Origin: Chloroflexota bacterium
Lineage (GTDB): Bacteria > Chloroflexota > Dehalococcoidia > JACQUA01
Assembly (NCBI GenBank): GCA_016210565.1
Contig: JACQUA010000352.1
Span: forward strand, 1-40,072
Direction: 5' to 3'
DNA: 40,072 bases
Shown here: one piece after another, positions 7,787-15,330 of the stretch
Layout: each line of letters begins with the position of its first letter
Numbering within the stretch: the stretch's first letter is position 1
Translations under genes and position numbers: made by a program
Notes under the pieces: model-generated
Seen by the model: only the letters and a program-made list of their open reading frames with translations
Databases searched by the model: none
What the model was told of the DNA's origin: nothing

Positions 7787-8515
7787 ATGCACCGCTTCTT
7801 CATTGACCCCCAATCTATTGCCGGAAACCAGGCTGTCCTGGACCGGGCCATCAGCCACCAGATCCGGGACGTGCTCCACCTGGACACAGGCGAGCAGATT
7901 GTCCTCCTGGACAACAGCGGTTACGAACTGGAGGCAGGCATAACCGGGTTGGGCCGGGAGAATGTCACCGCGGAGATAACCGGCAGAAGATACTCCCCGG
8001 CCGAGCCGGCAACCGTAGTCCGGCTGTACCAGGGTCTTCTGAAAGGCGCGCGGTTCGAACTCGTGCTGCAAAAGGGGACCGAGCTGGGTGTGTCGTTCTT
8101 CATTCCGGTGCTGTTTGAAAGAAGCGTCCCTTCAGGGGAATATTCAGCCGCGAGGCTGGACAGGTGGCGGAAGATCATCGCCGAGGCGGCGGAGCAGTCC
8201 GGAAGGGCGCGCCTCCCCGCGCTGCTCCCGGTCACGCCTTTTCCCGACGCCTGCCGGCAGGCGCCCGGTCTCAGGCTGCTGCCCTGGGAAGAGGAAAAGA
8301 GAACGGGGGTGCGCGAGGTGCTGGAGGGGTGGAAGAGCCGGTCAGGGCCGGACCAGCATCCTGTGATTTCGGTCTTCATAGGCCCGGAGGGTGGCATCAC
8401 CGCGGGCGAGGTCGAGCTGGCGAGGCAAAACGGGGTGGCGGTGGTGAGCCTGGGACCGCGGATTTTGCGGGCGGAAACGGCCGCGCTGGCCGCGGTCACG
8501 CTGGTGCTGTACTAA
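7787..8515 (+). CDS. rsmE: 16S rRNA m3U1498 methyltransferase RsmE
   Basis: This 242-residue SPOUT-family enzyme uses S-adenosylmethionine to methylate N3 of U1498 in the decoding region of 16S rRNA. Visible motifs are YQGLLKGARFELVLQKGTELGV (about 81-102, the catalytic domain entry), FIGPEGGIT at 197-205 and LGPRILRAETA at 222-232, the trefoil-knot SAM-binding loops. An N-terminal PUA-like domain precedes them. ATG at 7787 is chosen because MHRFF is the family N-terminus. The frame stays open upstream, but that part is encoded by hairpin repeats. No Shine-Dalgarno sequence is visible. rsmE next to dnaJ is a common gene order in bacteria. Confidence 0.93.
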   Translation: MHRFFIDPQSIAGNQAVLDRAISHQIRDVLHLDTGEQIVLLDNSGYELEAGITGLGRENVTAEITGRRYSPAEPATVVRLYQGLLKGARFELVLQKGTELGVSFFIPVLFERSVPSGEYSAARLDRWRKIIAEAAEQSGRARLPALLPVTPFPDACRQAPGLRLLPWEEEKRTGVREVLEGWKSRSGPDQHPVISVFIGPEGGITAGEVELARQNGVAVVSLGPRILRAETAALAAVTLVLY

Positions 8516-8557
8516 TCCGCGGTGACTCCGCTGTGATTCGGACCGGAATTCGGAAAC

Positions 8558-8602
8558 TCAAAAATCAAAGACCAAGAATCAAAATGACAATTCAAAATGC
8601 AA
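8558..8602. repeat. A-rich TCAAAAATCAAA repeat
   Basis: A plus-strand copy of the A-rich dispersed family (CAAAAATCAAAG, then CAAAATGACA and CAAAATGCAAAA), soon after rsmE. Confidence 0.7.
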
Positions 8603-8643
8603 AACTACTTTCTGCCCTTCATCGTCAAGATGCTGGAAGCCAC

Positions 8644-8702
8644 GTAGGGTGGGTTAAGCACAGCGGGGTGCTGGGGGAGCTGGGCGGCTGTGCGAACCCG
8701 CC
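8644..8702. repeat. GTAGGGTGGGTT...GCGAACCCGCC palindromic element
   Basis: A roughly 58-bp element whose ends are inverted (GTAGGGTGGGTTAAGC and GCGAACCCGCC) with a variable centre. Related copies lie at 9006-9065, 10224-10268, 10312-10359, 25899-25956, 37043-37104 and 37149-37208. Confidence 0.8.
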
Positions 8703-8820
8703 AGCAAGAACGAAATTCCAAATTCCAAACAATATCAAAATCCCAGTGGTCAAATGGCAAAACGGGTTCCGTCGGTTTTTTCATTTGGAATTTCGCCATC
8801 GTAATTTGCTCAGAAAATAG

Positions 8821-8935
8821 GCTGTCACCCTGAGCGAAGTCGAAGGGTCTTTCGTCCCGCGCCCCCCCCCCGAAAGATTCTTCGACTACGCTCGCTGCGC
8901 CGGCTTCGCTCAGAATGACATTTTCATCGTTCATT
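8821..8935. repeat. TCATTCTGAGCGAAG-type element pair
   Basis: Two facing copies: CACCCTGAGCGAAGTCGAAG at about 8825, then GATTCTTCGACTACGCTCG with GCTCAGAATGACA at about 8875-8921. Together they form a hairpin-like unit. The remainder of 8516-9061 is low-complexity or unique non-coding sequence without a credible gene. Confidence 0.75.
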
Positions 8936-9005
8936 GTCCCGACTCGTCGGGATGGCCGATTGTTTGGATTTTAGGATTTGGCTATTGGAACTTATTCGGA
9001 TCGTC

Positions 9006-9065
9006 GGTGGGTTCGCGCAACCACCCCCGGTCGCCACTACCCCATTTGCGCTTGACCCACCCTAC
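9006..9065. repeat. GTAGGGTGGG palindromic element at the gpsA stop
   Basis: An inverted copy of the 58-bp family. Its GTAGGG end, read on the minus strand from 9065, contains the TAG stop codon of gpsA at 9062-9064. Confidence 0.8.
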
Positions 9066-10129
9066 ATGGTGTCATTTTGCATTTTGATATTTGGTTTTTG
9101 ATATGGTTGACATTCCAGGGAAAGGCCCTGGAACTCCTCCCCGGCGGCGCGGCGCATCAGTTCCGTCAGGGCCTCGCGGGGGCTCAGTCCTTCGAAGAGG
9201 ATGCGGTACATCATGGTGGTGATGGGCATTTCCACACCGAGTTTCCGGGCCAACTGGTAAGCTGCCTGGGTGGTGGGTATGCCCTCGGCCACGGTGCGCA
9301 CCGAGGAAGTCACCTCTTCCAGGGAAAGCCCTCGGGCCAGTTTCAGCCCGGCCTGGTGGTTGCGACTGAGTTCGCTGGAGCAGGTAACAATGAGGTCTCC
9401 CAGTCCGGCGAGCCCGGCGAAGGTGAGAGGATTGGCACCCGCGGCCCCGCCCAGCCGGGCGATCTCCGCCAGCCCGCGGGTTATGTACATGGCTTTGGCG
9501 TTGTCCCCTATCCCCATTCCATCGGCGATGCCGGCCCCCAGGGCGATGATGTTTTTCAGCGCGCCCCCCAGTTCTACTCCCACCACGTCGTGGTTGGTAT
9601 AGACCCTCAGGTTCGGGCAGGAGAGAAGCTCCTGCGCCCTGGTCAAAACGCCTTCGTCGCAAGCCGCCACGACAGTGGCGGCAGGCAATCCCCGGACTAT
9701 CTCCAGGGAAAGATTGGGACCGGACAGCACGCAGATATTGCGGTGCAACCCGGCCGGGATTTCCTGGGCGATAACTTCGGACATTCGGAGAAGGGTCCCC
9801 TTCTCGAGTCCTTTGGCGACGCTGAGGACCAGGGTGAGGCTTCCCAGGTGGTCTCTGATCACCCTGATGTTGCCGCGCAACGTCTGGGCAGGGGCGGCCA
9901 GGATAACCATGTCCGCCCCGGTAATGGCCTCGCCGGCGAAGCTGGTCACGGTCAGCCCCCCGGGGAATGGGAAACCGGGGAGAAAAGCGGCGTTCTCGCC
10001 GGCGGCGCTCAAGGCAGCAGCTTCCTCCGCGGTCCTCGCCCACAGGGCAACCGCACAGCCTTTCTTCCCCAGGACGATGCCGAGCGTGGTGCCCCAGCTC
10101 GTGGTACCTATGATAGCAATCTTGGACAT
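9062..10129 (-). CDS. gpsA: Glycerol-3-phosphate dehydrogenase [NAD(P)+] GpsA
   Basis: This 355-residue enzyme reduces dihydroxyacetone phosphate to sn-glycerol 3-phosphate, the start of phospholipid synthesis and the substrate for PlsY encoded next to it. The Rossmann domain shows NIxVLSGPNLSLEI-like and NHDVVGVELGGALKNIIALGAGI motifs with the catalytic Lys, and DLIVTCSSELSRN. The nucleotide loop reads GTTSWGTTLG rather than the usual GAGSWGTALA, losing the second glycine. ATG at 10129 gives the family N-terminus MSKIAIIG; a GTG at 10150 is also in frame. The last 13 or so residues (KPNIKMQNDTM) are encoded by an A-rich dispersed repeat, and the stop by another repeat. Confidence 0.92.
   Translation of the reverse strand: MSKIAIIGTTSWGTTLGIVLGKKGCAVALWARTAEEAAALSAAGENAAFLPGFPFPGGLTVTSFAGEAITGADMVILAAPAQTLRGNIRVIRDHLGSLTLVLSVAKGLEKGTLLRMSEVIAQEIPAGLHRNICVLSGPNLSLEIVRGLPAATVVAACDEGVLTRAQELLSCPNLRVYTNHDVVGVELGGALKNIIALGAGIADGMGIGDNAKAMYITRGLAEIARLGGAAGANPLTFAGLAGLGDLIVTCSSELSRNHQAGLKLARGLSLEEVTSSVRTVAEGIPTTQAAYQLARKLGVEMPITTMMYRILFEGLSPREALTELMRRAAGEEFQGLSLECQPYQKPNIKMQNDTM
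9066..9104. repeat. A-rich repeat encoding the GpsA tail
   Basis: A minus-strand copy of the A-rich family (ATATCAAAATGCAAAATGACA). It is read in frame as the last residues of GpsA. Confidence 0.7.
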
Positions 10130-10188
10130 GGGCCTGGCTTTGGGACACACTTAACACGCCGGGTGCGCATCACGATACTCAAGTTCAA

Positions 10189-10440
10189 ACCACGAATAAA
10201 CACGAATTGACATCGAACAGCAGCAGGGTGGGTTAAGCGTCCCGATGCAGTCGGGACGCGAACCCACCTTTCCGACTGGTCGGCCTTCGCAGCTTTGTTC
10301 TTCTCTCGCTCTGGTGGGTTCGCATCCCGATTACCATCGGGATGCTTAACGCACCCTGCGTGGCTTTTCAAATCCCCTTGATCCCCCTTTTGCAAAGGGG
10401 GAGAAGTTGTTGAACGCCTTTTGTAAAGGGGGAGAGGTTT
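10189..10440. repeat. Repeat mosaic between plsY and gpsA
   Basis: The gap 10130-10445 contains no gene. It holds a CACGAATAAACACGAATT copy (about 10190), two facing copies of the 58-bp palindromic family (10224-10268 and 10312-10359) with inserted CCCGAT/ATCGGG arms, and a CCCCCTTTTGCAAAGGGGG palindrome with a partial second copy at 10384-10436. Confidence 0.8.
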
Positions 10441-10445
10441 TCAGT

Positions 10446-11096
10446 TCAGGCGCCGCGCTGCCTCCCGAGCTTGCGCTCCGTGCCGGTGAGGAGCCGGTAG
10501 ATGTTTTCCCGGTGCCGGAAGAGAATGAGTCCCACGGAAGGCAGGGCGAAGAGCATATAGTTTTCCGGCTGCCAGCCGAGGTAGACCAAAGGCAGAAGAA
10601 GAAACACGGCGCAGACCGCCCCTAGCAGAGACCCCAGCGACACGTAGCGGAAAAGGGCGATAACGGCTATGGCTATGGCCCCGCAAATCACCGCCAGAAG
10701 CGGGGAGAGCACGACAAAGGCGCCGAAGAAGGTGGAGACGCCCTTGCCCCCACGAAATCTCAGGAAGACGGACCAGATATGTCCGACTATGGCGGCGACC
10801 GCCGACAGTACCTGCGCCGCCTGGGCGTTGAAGGTAAAGTCCGCGACGGTGAAGGTCCGGCTCCCCACGAGCCACCCGGCCAGCAATACCACGGCGGCGC
10901 CCTTGATAAGATCGGCGAGAAACACCATGACGCCGGCTTTCGTCCCGGCGGTACGCAGGGCGTTGGTGGCGCCCGTGCTGCCGCTGCCGTACTCCTGGAT
11001 GTCACGCCTGCCGAACTGGCGGCTGATGATGACTCCCGAAGGAATGGAGCCAATCAGGTAGCCCAGGACCATTGCCGCCCAAAAGACAAACTCCAT
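10446..11096 (-). CDS. plsY: Glycerol-3-phosphate acyltransferase PlsY
   Basis: This 216-residue polytopic membrane enzyme transfers the acyl group of acyl phosphate to glycerol 3-phosphate, giving lysophosphatidic acid. The family motifs are present: SGSTGATNALR at 38-48, the KGAAV loop near 65 and GHIWSVFLRFRGGKGVST at 105-122. About five hydrophobic segments are visible, and the C-terminal HRENIYRLLTGTERKLG is typical. Its ATG follows directly on the der stop codon (TAAATG), so the two genes are translationally linked. GpsA, which makes its substrate, is the next gene downstream. The stop lies a few bases from a CCCCTTT repeat. Confidence 0.95.
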   Translation of the reverse strand: MEFVFWAAMVLGYLIGSIPSGVIISRQFGRRDIQEYGSGSTGATNALRTAGTKAGVMVFLADLIKGAAVVLLAGWLVGSRTFTVADFTFNAQAAQVLSAVAAIVGHIWSVFLRFRGGKGVSTFFGAFVVLSPLLAVICGAIAIAVIALFRYVSLGSLLGAVCAVFLLLPLVYLGWQPENYMLFALPSVGLILFRHRENIYRLLTGTERKLGRQRGA

Positions 11097-12413
11097 TTAT
11101 TCTTCCCTCCTGGCCTTGAAGATAAAGCGCAAAGGAGTCCCCATGAAGCCAAACGCAGCCCTCAGCTTGTTCTCCAAATAGCGGTCATAGGAAAAGTGCC
11201 TGAGCTTTTCATCGTTAATGAAAAAGACAAAAGTGGGAGGATTGACTTCAGCCTGGGTTACATATAGTATCTTCAGCTTTCTTCCTTTGACGGTCGGCGC
11301 CGGGTGGGACGCCACCGCGTCCTTGATTATACCATTAAGCAGGCCCGTGGGTACACGCTTCTGTCGTTCTGCGTAGACCTGCCTGGCAGCCGGCAGAATC
11401 CGGTCCACACCTTCGCCTGTCAGCGCCGAGACAAAGAGGACCGGCAAGGGGGGGAAGAACTTCAGCCGGTCGAGGATTTCGGCGTTCAACTCGTCCCTGT
11501 CCACGCCCGGGGCCAGGTCCCACTTATTGACCACCACGATCAGGCTTTTGGCCGCCTTCTTGATGTAGCCAGCGATATGGGTGTCCTGGGCAGGCAGGAT
11601 CTCTTCAACGTCAGTGACCAGCAACGCGATGTCGCACCGGTCAACGGCGTCCATGGCCCTCATTACGCTGTACTTTTCAACACCCCGCTCGATGTGGCCG
11701 GCCCGCCGTATGCCCGCGGTATCGATGAGCAGCACCTTGCCCTCCACCGTTTCCAGAACGGTATCTATGGCGTCCCTGGTGGTGCCGGGGACTTCGCTGA
11801 CGATCGCCCTTTCTTTGCCCAGCAGCGTGTTCAAAAGCAAGGACTTGCCCACGTTGGGCCGGCCCACGATGGCGAGTTTCATCATGACTTCTTGACCTGG
11901 GGTGGGGGGAGGCGACGGAGGCAGCAGTTCCACCATCCGGTCCAGAAGGTCGGCGGTGCCCTGCCCGTGATGGGCGCTCATGGGGACGGGATCCCCTATG
12001 CCCAGTTCGTAGAATACCAGGGCATCGGTCTTCTTACGCGGGTTGTCCAGCTTGTTGACGGCCAGCAGGACCGGTTTTCCCGAGCGGCGCAGTAACTCGG
12101 CGGTCTCGATGTCCGCCGGAACGACCCCTTCTTGCCCGTCGACAACGAAAAGGAGCACATCCGCCTCCTGGATAGCCAGCGCTACCTGCTCTTTGACCCT
12201 TCGCCGGATATCCGTAGCCGGTTGCAGCTCATAGCCGCCGGTGTCAATCAGGCTGAATTCCCGATCCTGCCAGACGCCTTCGCCGTAAATCCGGTCCCGG
12301 GTGGTCCCCGGGAGGTCCTCGACAATCGCTTTTCGCTGTCCCACGATGCGGTTGAAAAGGGTCGATTTCCCCACATTAGGCCTGCCGAGGATAGCGACTA
12401 CAGGTTTGGTCAT
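11097..12413 (-). CDS. der: Ribosome-assembly GTPase Der (EngA)
   Basis: This 438-residue GTPase has the tandem G domains unique to Der. The first P-loop is GRPNVGKST at residues 10-18, with DTGG and NKLD motifs; the second is GRPNVGKSL at 184-192, with DTAG and NKWD. A C-terminal KH-like domain (about 355-438) includes LKILYVTQAEVNPPTFVFFIN. Der acts in the maturation of the 50S subunit. The start ATG overlaps the stop of the upstream DUF559 gene in an ATGA junction, and its stop abuts plsY, so three genes form a tightly packed minus-strand unit. Confidence 0.97.
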   Translation of the reverse strand: MTKPVVAILGRPNVGKSTLFNRIVGQRKAIVEDLPGTTRDRIYGEGVWQDREFSLIDTGGYELQPATDIRRRVKEQVALAIQEADVLLFVVDGQEGVVPADIETAELLRRSGKPVLLAVNKLDNPRKKTDALVFYELGIGDPVPMSAHHGQGTADLLDRMVELLPPSPPPTPGQEVMMKLAIVGRPNVGKSLLLNTLLGKERAIVSEVPGTTRDAIDTVLETVEGKVLLIDTAGIRRAGHIERGVEKYSVMRAMDAVDRCDIALLVTDVEEILPAQDTHIAGYIKKAAKSLIVVVNKWDLAPGVDRDELNAEILDRLKFFPPLPVLFVSALTGEGVDRILPAARQVYAERQKRVPTGLLNGIIKDAVASHPAPTVKGRKLKILYVTQAEVNPPTFVFFINDEKLRHFSYDRYLENKLRAAFGFMGTPLRFIFKARREE

Positions 12414-12799
12414 AGCTCAACGTTCCCTCTCTCTCGATGGGAGAGGCCAGGAGAGGGTGAATTCAATGCTTCCTCAATCACCTCCCAAACGCCCTCCAGA
12501 TTGCCGAAAACATCGTTGTTCCAGAATCTGATAACCGTGAAACCTCCTTTGTTCAGCCACGCCGTTTTTTCTTCATCTTTTTCCCGCCCCTCGTCGTGCT
12601 GGGAACCGTCTAGCTCCACTATCAGCTTCTTTTCAAAACAGACAAAATCCGCCACACATGGGCCGACCGGCTGCTGCCTGCGGAAGTTGAACCCGTCCAA
12701 CTGTTTTCGCCGCAGGCGGGACCAGAGGCGTCTTTCAGCATCAGTCTGTCCGCGCCGTAGCATTCTGGCGAAGTAAATCTGCTCCTGTGGTTTCTTCAT
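12410..12799 (-). CDS. DUF559 (Vsr-like) endonuclease-fold protein
   Basis: This 129-residue protein shows the DUF559 pattern: ARMLRRGQTDAERRLWSRLR at the N-terminus, FRRQQPVGPCVADFVCFEKKLIVELDGSQHD in the middle (the D, E and Q/H positions of a restriction-endonuclease-like core related to Vsr) and VIRFWNNDVFGNLEGV. A nuclease role is family inference; no partner methylase or repair gene is adjacent. The last 16 residues (from SPSPGLSHRERG) are encoded by a dispersed repeat also seen at 26447-26484, so the natural domain ends near residue 113. Its TGA overlaps the der ATG. No Shine-Dalgarno sequence is seen before its own start. Confidence 0.85.
   Translation of the reverse strand: MKKPQEQIYFARMLRRGQTDAERRLWSRLRRKQLDGFNFRRQQPVGPCVADFVCFEKKLIVELDGSQHDEGREKDEEKTAWLNKGGFTVIRFWNNDVFGNLEGVWEVIEEALNSPSPGLSHRERGNVEL
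12421..12465. repeat. GAGAGG palindromic repeat inside the DUF559 3' end
   Basis: CTCTCTCGATGGGAGAGG plus GGAGAGGGTGA forms a dispersed element also present near 12813-12870 (degenerate) and 26447-26484. Here it lies within the coding sequence. Confidence 0.7.
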
Positions 12800-12872
12800 T
12801 GGAGGTGGATTGTCCCCCTCTCCTTAATCCTCTCCCACAGCGGGGAAAGGGAAAACCCCTCTCCGCCCCCCT

Positions 12873-13006
12873 CTAGTGCTTAATTGCAGAATTCCGCGAT
12901 AAGATTCTTCGCTTCGCTCAGAATGACAGGCCGGGCCGGCTGTCACCCTCAGCATAGCGAAGGGTCTTTTCTCATTGCAACGCTTTCTTTTGCAGTTAAG
13001 CACTAG
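12873..13006. mobile_element. MITE-like element with CTAGTGCTTAA terminal repeats
   Basis: A 134-bp unit is bounded by 19-bp inverted repeats with two mismatches (left CTAGTGCTTAATTGCAGAA; right arm the complement, ending CACTAG). The centre contains TCATTCTGAG-type sequence. It has no coding capacity. The TAG of its right end is the argF stop codon. No clear target duplication was found. Confidence 0.55.
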
Positions 13007-13926
13007 CTTCCAGCGCGTCCGAGGAGTCCGGCGAGGACCGCTTTCTGGATGTGCAGGCGGTTTTCGGCCTGGTCGAGCAGGACGGATTGAGGCGAATACA
13101 CCAGGGCGGATTCCATTTCCTCGCCGTGATGGACCGGCATGGGGTGCATCAGCAGGGCCTCTTTCGCGGCCACCGAAAGGAGCTTGTTGTTAACCTGATA
13201 GCACTTGAACACCTGGCGGCGCTTCGCCGTCTCCTCTTCCTGTCCCATGCTGACCCAGACGTCGGTGTACAGGATATCCGCCCCGCTGGCGGCGGTCTCG
13301 GGTTCCCTCATGACCTCCATGGCGCTTCCGTGCGCGGCGGCGGTCCTCCTCGCTTTGTCCCACAGGGCGGGGTCAGGCTCATAGCCCGGAGGGCAGGCGA
13401 TGCGGAAGTTCACGCCTACCAGCGCCGCCATGAGCAGGAGGCTGTTGGCCACGTTGTTGCCGTCGCCGACGTAACAGAGGGTGAGGCCCTGCAGCGCGCC
13501 CTTCTTTTCGTAAACGGTCAGAAAGTCACCCAGGGCCTGGCAGGGATGCTCCTGGTCGGACAGAGCGTTGATGACGGGGACCGAGCTGTATTTTGCCAGT
13601 TCCTGTTGGACTGCCTGGGAAAAGGTGCGGGCGACGATGCCATCGGCGTAACGGCTCAGTACCCCGGCGACATCGCGGACGGGCTCCCGCTGGCCCAGGC
13701 CGACTTCCGCCGGGGAAAGATAGACCGTGTGCCCGCCAAGCTGGTACATGGCCAGGTCAAAGCTAACCCTGGTGCGGAGCGAAGGCTTTTCGAAGATCAT
13801 GGCCACGGTCTTGCCTGCTAGAATATTCTCCCGGGGGCCCCGTTTCAGCCGGATAGCGCTATTCAGCAGGCTCCAGGCGTCAGCCATTTCCAGGTCCAGG
13901 ATGGATATCAGGTCTTTGGTAAGCAC
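13003..13926 (-). CDS. argF: Ornithine carbamoyltransferase
   Basis: This 307-residue enzyme forms citrulline from ornithine and carbamoyl phosphate in arginine synthesis. It has the carbamoyl-phosphate loop FEKPSLRTRVSF (45-56), HPCQ at 127-130 and the ornithine loop WVSMGQEEE with SMG at 226-228, which separates it from aspartate carbamoyltransferase. The usual catalytic HCLP motif reads HPMPVHHGEE at 261-270, so the expected cysteine is a proline. That is closer to aspartate transcarbamoylase (HPLP), so the substrate should be tested. No other arginine gene is in the window. The stop lies inside a MITE-like repeat end. The start at 13926 encodes MLTKDLIS and has no clear ribosome site. Confidence 0.88.
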   Translation of the reverse strand: MLTKDLISILDLEMADAWSLLNSAIRLKRGPRENILAGKTVAMIFEKPSLRTRVSFDLAMYQLGGHTVYLSPAEVGLGQREPVRDVAGVLSRYADGIVARTFSQAVQQELAKYSSVPVINALSDQEHPCQALGDFLTVYEKKGALQGLTLCYVGDGNNVANSLLLMAALVGVNFRIACPPGYEPDPALWDKARRTAAAHGSAMEVMREPETAASGADILYTDVWVSMGQEEETAKRRQVFKCYQVNNKLLSVAAKEALLMHPMPVHHGEEMESALVYSPQSVLLDQAENRLHIQKAVLAGLLGRAGS

Positions 13927-13939
13927 TCAACCAGTTCGA

Positions 13940-14098
13940 GAAAATCAAAAAACAAAAGCCAAAAATCGAAATGAAAGATGGCGTTACTGCAAAAAGCTAT
14001 TTTTCGGCCACAATGCGCAGAAAATCAAATACAAAAAAGAGCTCAACATTCAGGTTTTTGACCTTTTTGCAGTAACGCCAAAGATCAAAATGCAAAAA
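13940..14098. repeat. A-rich repeat split by an inserted element
   Basis: The left part (to about 13979: AAATCAAAAAAC, AAATCGAAATG) and the right part (14085-14098: TCAAAATGCAAAA) make one copy of the A-rich family if the insert at 13980-14079 and one target duplicate are removed. Confidence 0.7.
13980..14079. mobile_element. MITE-like element with perfect 17-bp TIRs and 6-bp target duplication
   Basis: The 100-bp unit starts with GGCGTTACTGCAAAAAG (13980-13996) and ends with its exact complement (14063-14079). It is flanked on both sides by AAAGAT (13974-13979 and 14080-14085), the expected target-site duplication. It has no coding capacity, so movement would need a transposase elsewhere in the genome. 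It interrupts an older A-rich repeat. Confidence 0.8.
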
Positions 14099-14149
14099 GC
14101 CCTCGGCTACCGGACATCGCCTAGCAATCGCTACGAAAACTGGCGGTCA

Positions 14150-14400
14150 TTGTGAGTCCCGATTTCGTCGGGACGAAGCAGTCCCCTGGTTGGCTGGACG
14201 TCCGCCTTGTCCGCCTTGTCCGCCTTGCAGACTCTCGCACAGCGGAGGAGATTGCTTCGTCATCCCGATTCTATCGGGATTCCTCGCAATGACAGTCTAT
14301 TTTCGTCCTTCATGGTGTGCCATTGGCGCAAGGTTAACTCATTGGCGAAGGCATGCTGCCGACAGCCAACTGCTGAAAACCGGCCAGTCATTTTGCATTT
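14150..14400. repeat. TCATTCTGAG-type repeats between argF and the DUF364 gene
   Basis: The gap 13927-14400 has no gene. After the MITE-like insert it holds GTCATTGTGAGTCCCG, several CCGCCTTGT units, CATCCCGATTCTATCGGGAT and TCGCAATGACAG, which together form facing repeat arms. Part of an A-rich copy (from about 14388) follows. Confidence 0.65.
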
Positions 14401-15225
14401 CTATTTTTGATGTTTGAATTCCTTGACGATGGCTATTTTCCTGGCCGGCCCGCTGAAAAAATAGCCGGAGCCGCCCTCGCTGACTACCTGGAGCAGCCGG
14501 TCGGCGTCGTTGACCGTGATCCCTCCCAGCACGGTGACGCCGCGCTTGAAGAGGGGTTCCGGCCACATGCTGGCGGTAGGCCCGGCCAGGACAATCTGCC
14601 TGGCCCCTCTGCAGAGCGCCAGGAGGTCTTCAAGGCCGCCCTCGATAATGGCGGAACCGGTGATGACAGCGACGTCCGCCCGGGGCATGATCTCGGGAAT
14701 CCTGTCAGGCGAACGCCAGAAAGAGCGTTCGTCGCCCTTCAGGGCGCCGGGGTGCTTATCAATGATATTCAGGTCTTTGACCTGGCTCTTGAGTTTCTTG
14801 ATAAAGGGGGTGAAGCCGCCCACCATAACCACCCTGTCTTCGGGCCGGAACTCGAAGGTGTCCAGGGCGTCTTTGCCCGCCAGAATACGCCCGCCGCACA
14901 CGTCGCCCTGTTCCATGACCCTGGCCGAGAGGGCGTTGACGACAGCCACGCCCACAGAACGCTTCAGAGGGTTATCACTGGTCGCGTACTTTGCCAGTTC
15001 CCAGGCAAGCTTGCCCTGCAGCTTGCCGGAAGCGGGCATTCTGGCAGCCGAGCGCGGGCAGCACACCGTATCTTCCAGGTCGCGGGGCGTGAAGGCAACG
15101 CCGGCATGGCCGTCGGACAGCCTGGCCGCGGTATAAAAGATGCCGATGCGGAGGTCCTCCACCTCCAGGGGTATGTTGTCGAGCCTTCTTTGCAGGCCCT
15201 TGATCAGTTCTTCAGCAATAGCCAT
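14401..15225 (-). CDS. DUF364 / DUF4213 protein (putative heavy-metal chelation)
   Basis: This 274-residue protein matches the pattern of the DUF364 family: an N-terminal DUF4213-like segment (about 5-95, with IGIFYTAARLSDGHAGVAFTP) and a Rossmann-like DUF364 domain (RVVMVGGFTPF near 130; ADVAVITGSAIIEGG; RQIVLAGPTASMWPEPLF; GVTVLGGITVNDADRLLQVVSEGG). The family has been linked with metal or cofactor handling by structure and context, but no reaction is established. Cysteines occur in DTVCCPRS and DVCGG. ATG at 15225 is the only good start. The last residues (FKHQK) and the TAG come from an A-rich dispersed repeat. Confidence 0.85.
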   Translation of the reverse strand: MAIAEELIKGLQRRLDNIPLEVEDLRIGIFYTAARLSDGHAGVAFTPRDLEDTVCCPRSAARMPASGKLQGKLAWELAKYATSDNPLKRSVGVAVVNALSARVMEQGDVCGGRILAGKDALDTFEFRPEDRVVMVGGFTPFIKKLKSQVKDLNIIDKHPGALKGDERSFWRSPDRIPEIMPRADVAVITGSAIIEGGLEDLLALCRGARQIVLAGPTASMWPEPLFKRGVTVLGGITVNDADRLLQVVSEGGSGYFFSGPARKIAIVKEFKHQK

Positions 15226-15228
15226 TTC

Positions 15229-15330
15229 TTAGCTTTCAGCCATCAGCTATCAGCTATCAGCTATCAGTCCACCCCGCCCCGGCGCCTGGCGGGGGCTGGA
15301 GGCTGAAAGCTGACGGCTGATAGCTGTCTG
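15229..15330. repeat. AGCTATCAGC/GCTGATAGCT inverted repeat
   Basis: Tandem CAGCTATCAGCTATCAG is followed by a GC-rich loop and GCTGAAAGCTGACGGCTGATAGC, making a strong hairpin. Its end lies right next to the stop codon of the CorA-like gene. The same family occurs at 4160-4260 and 27850-27890. Confidence 0.8.
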
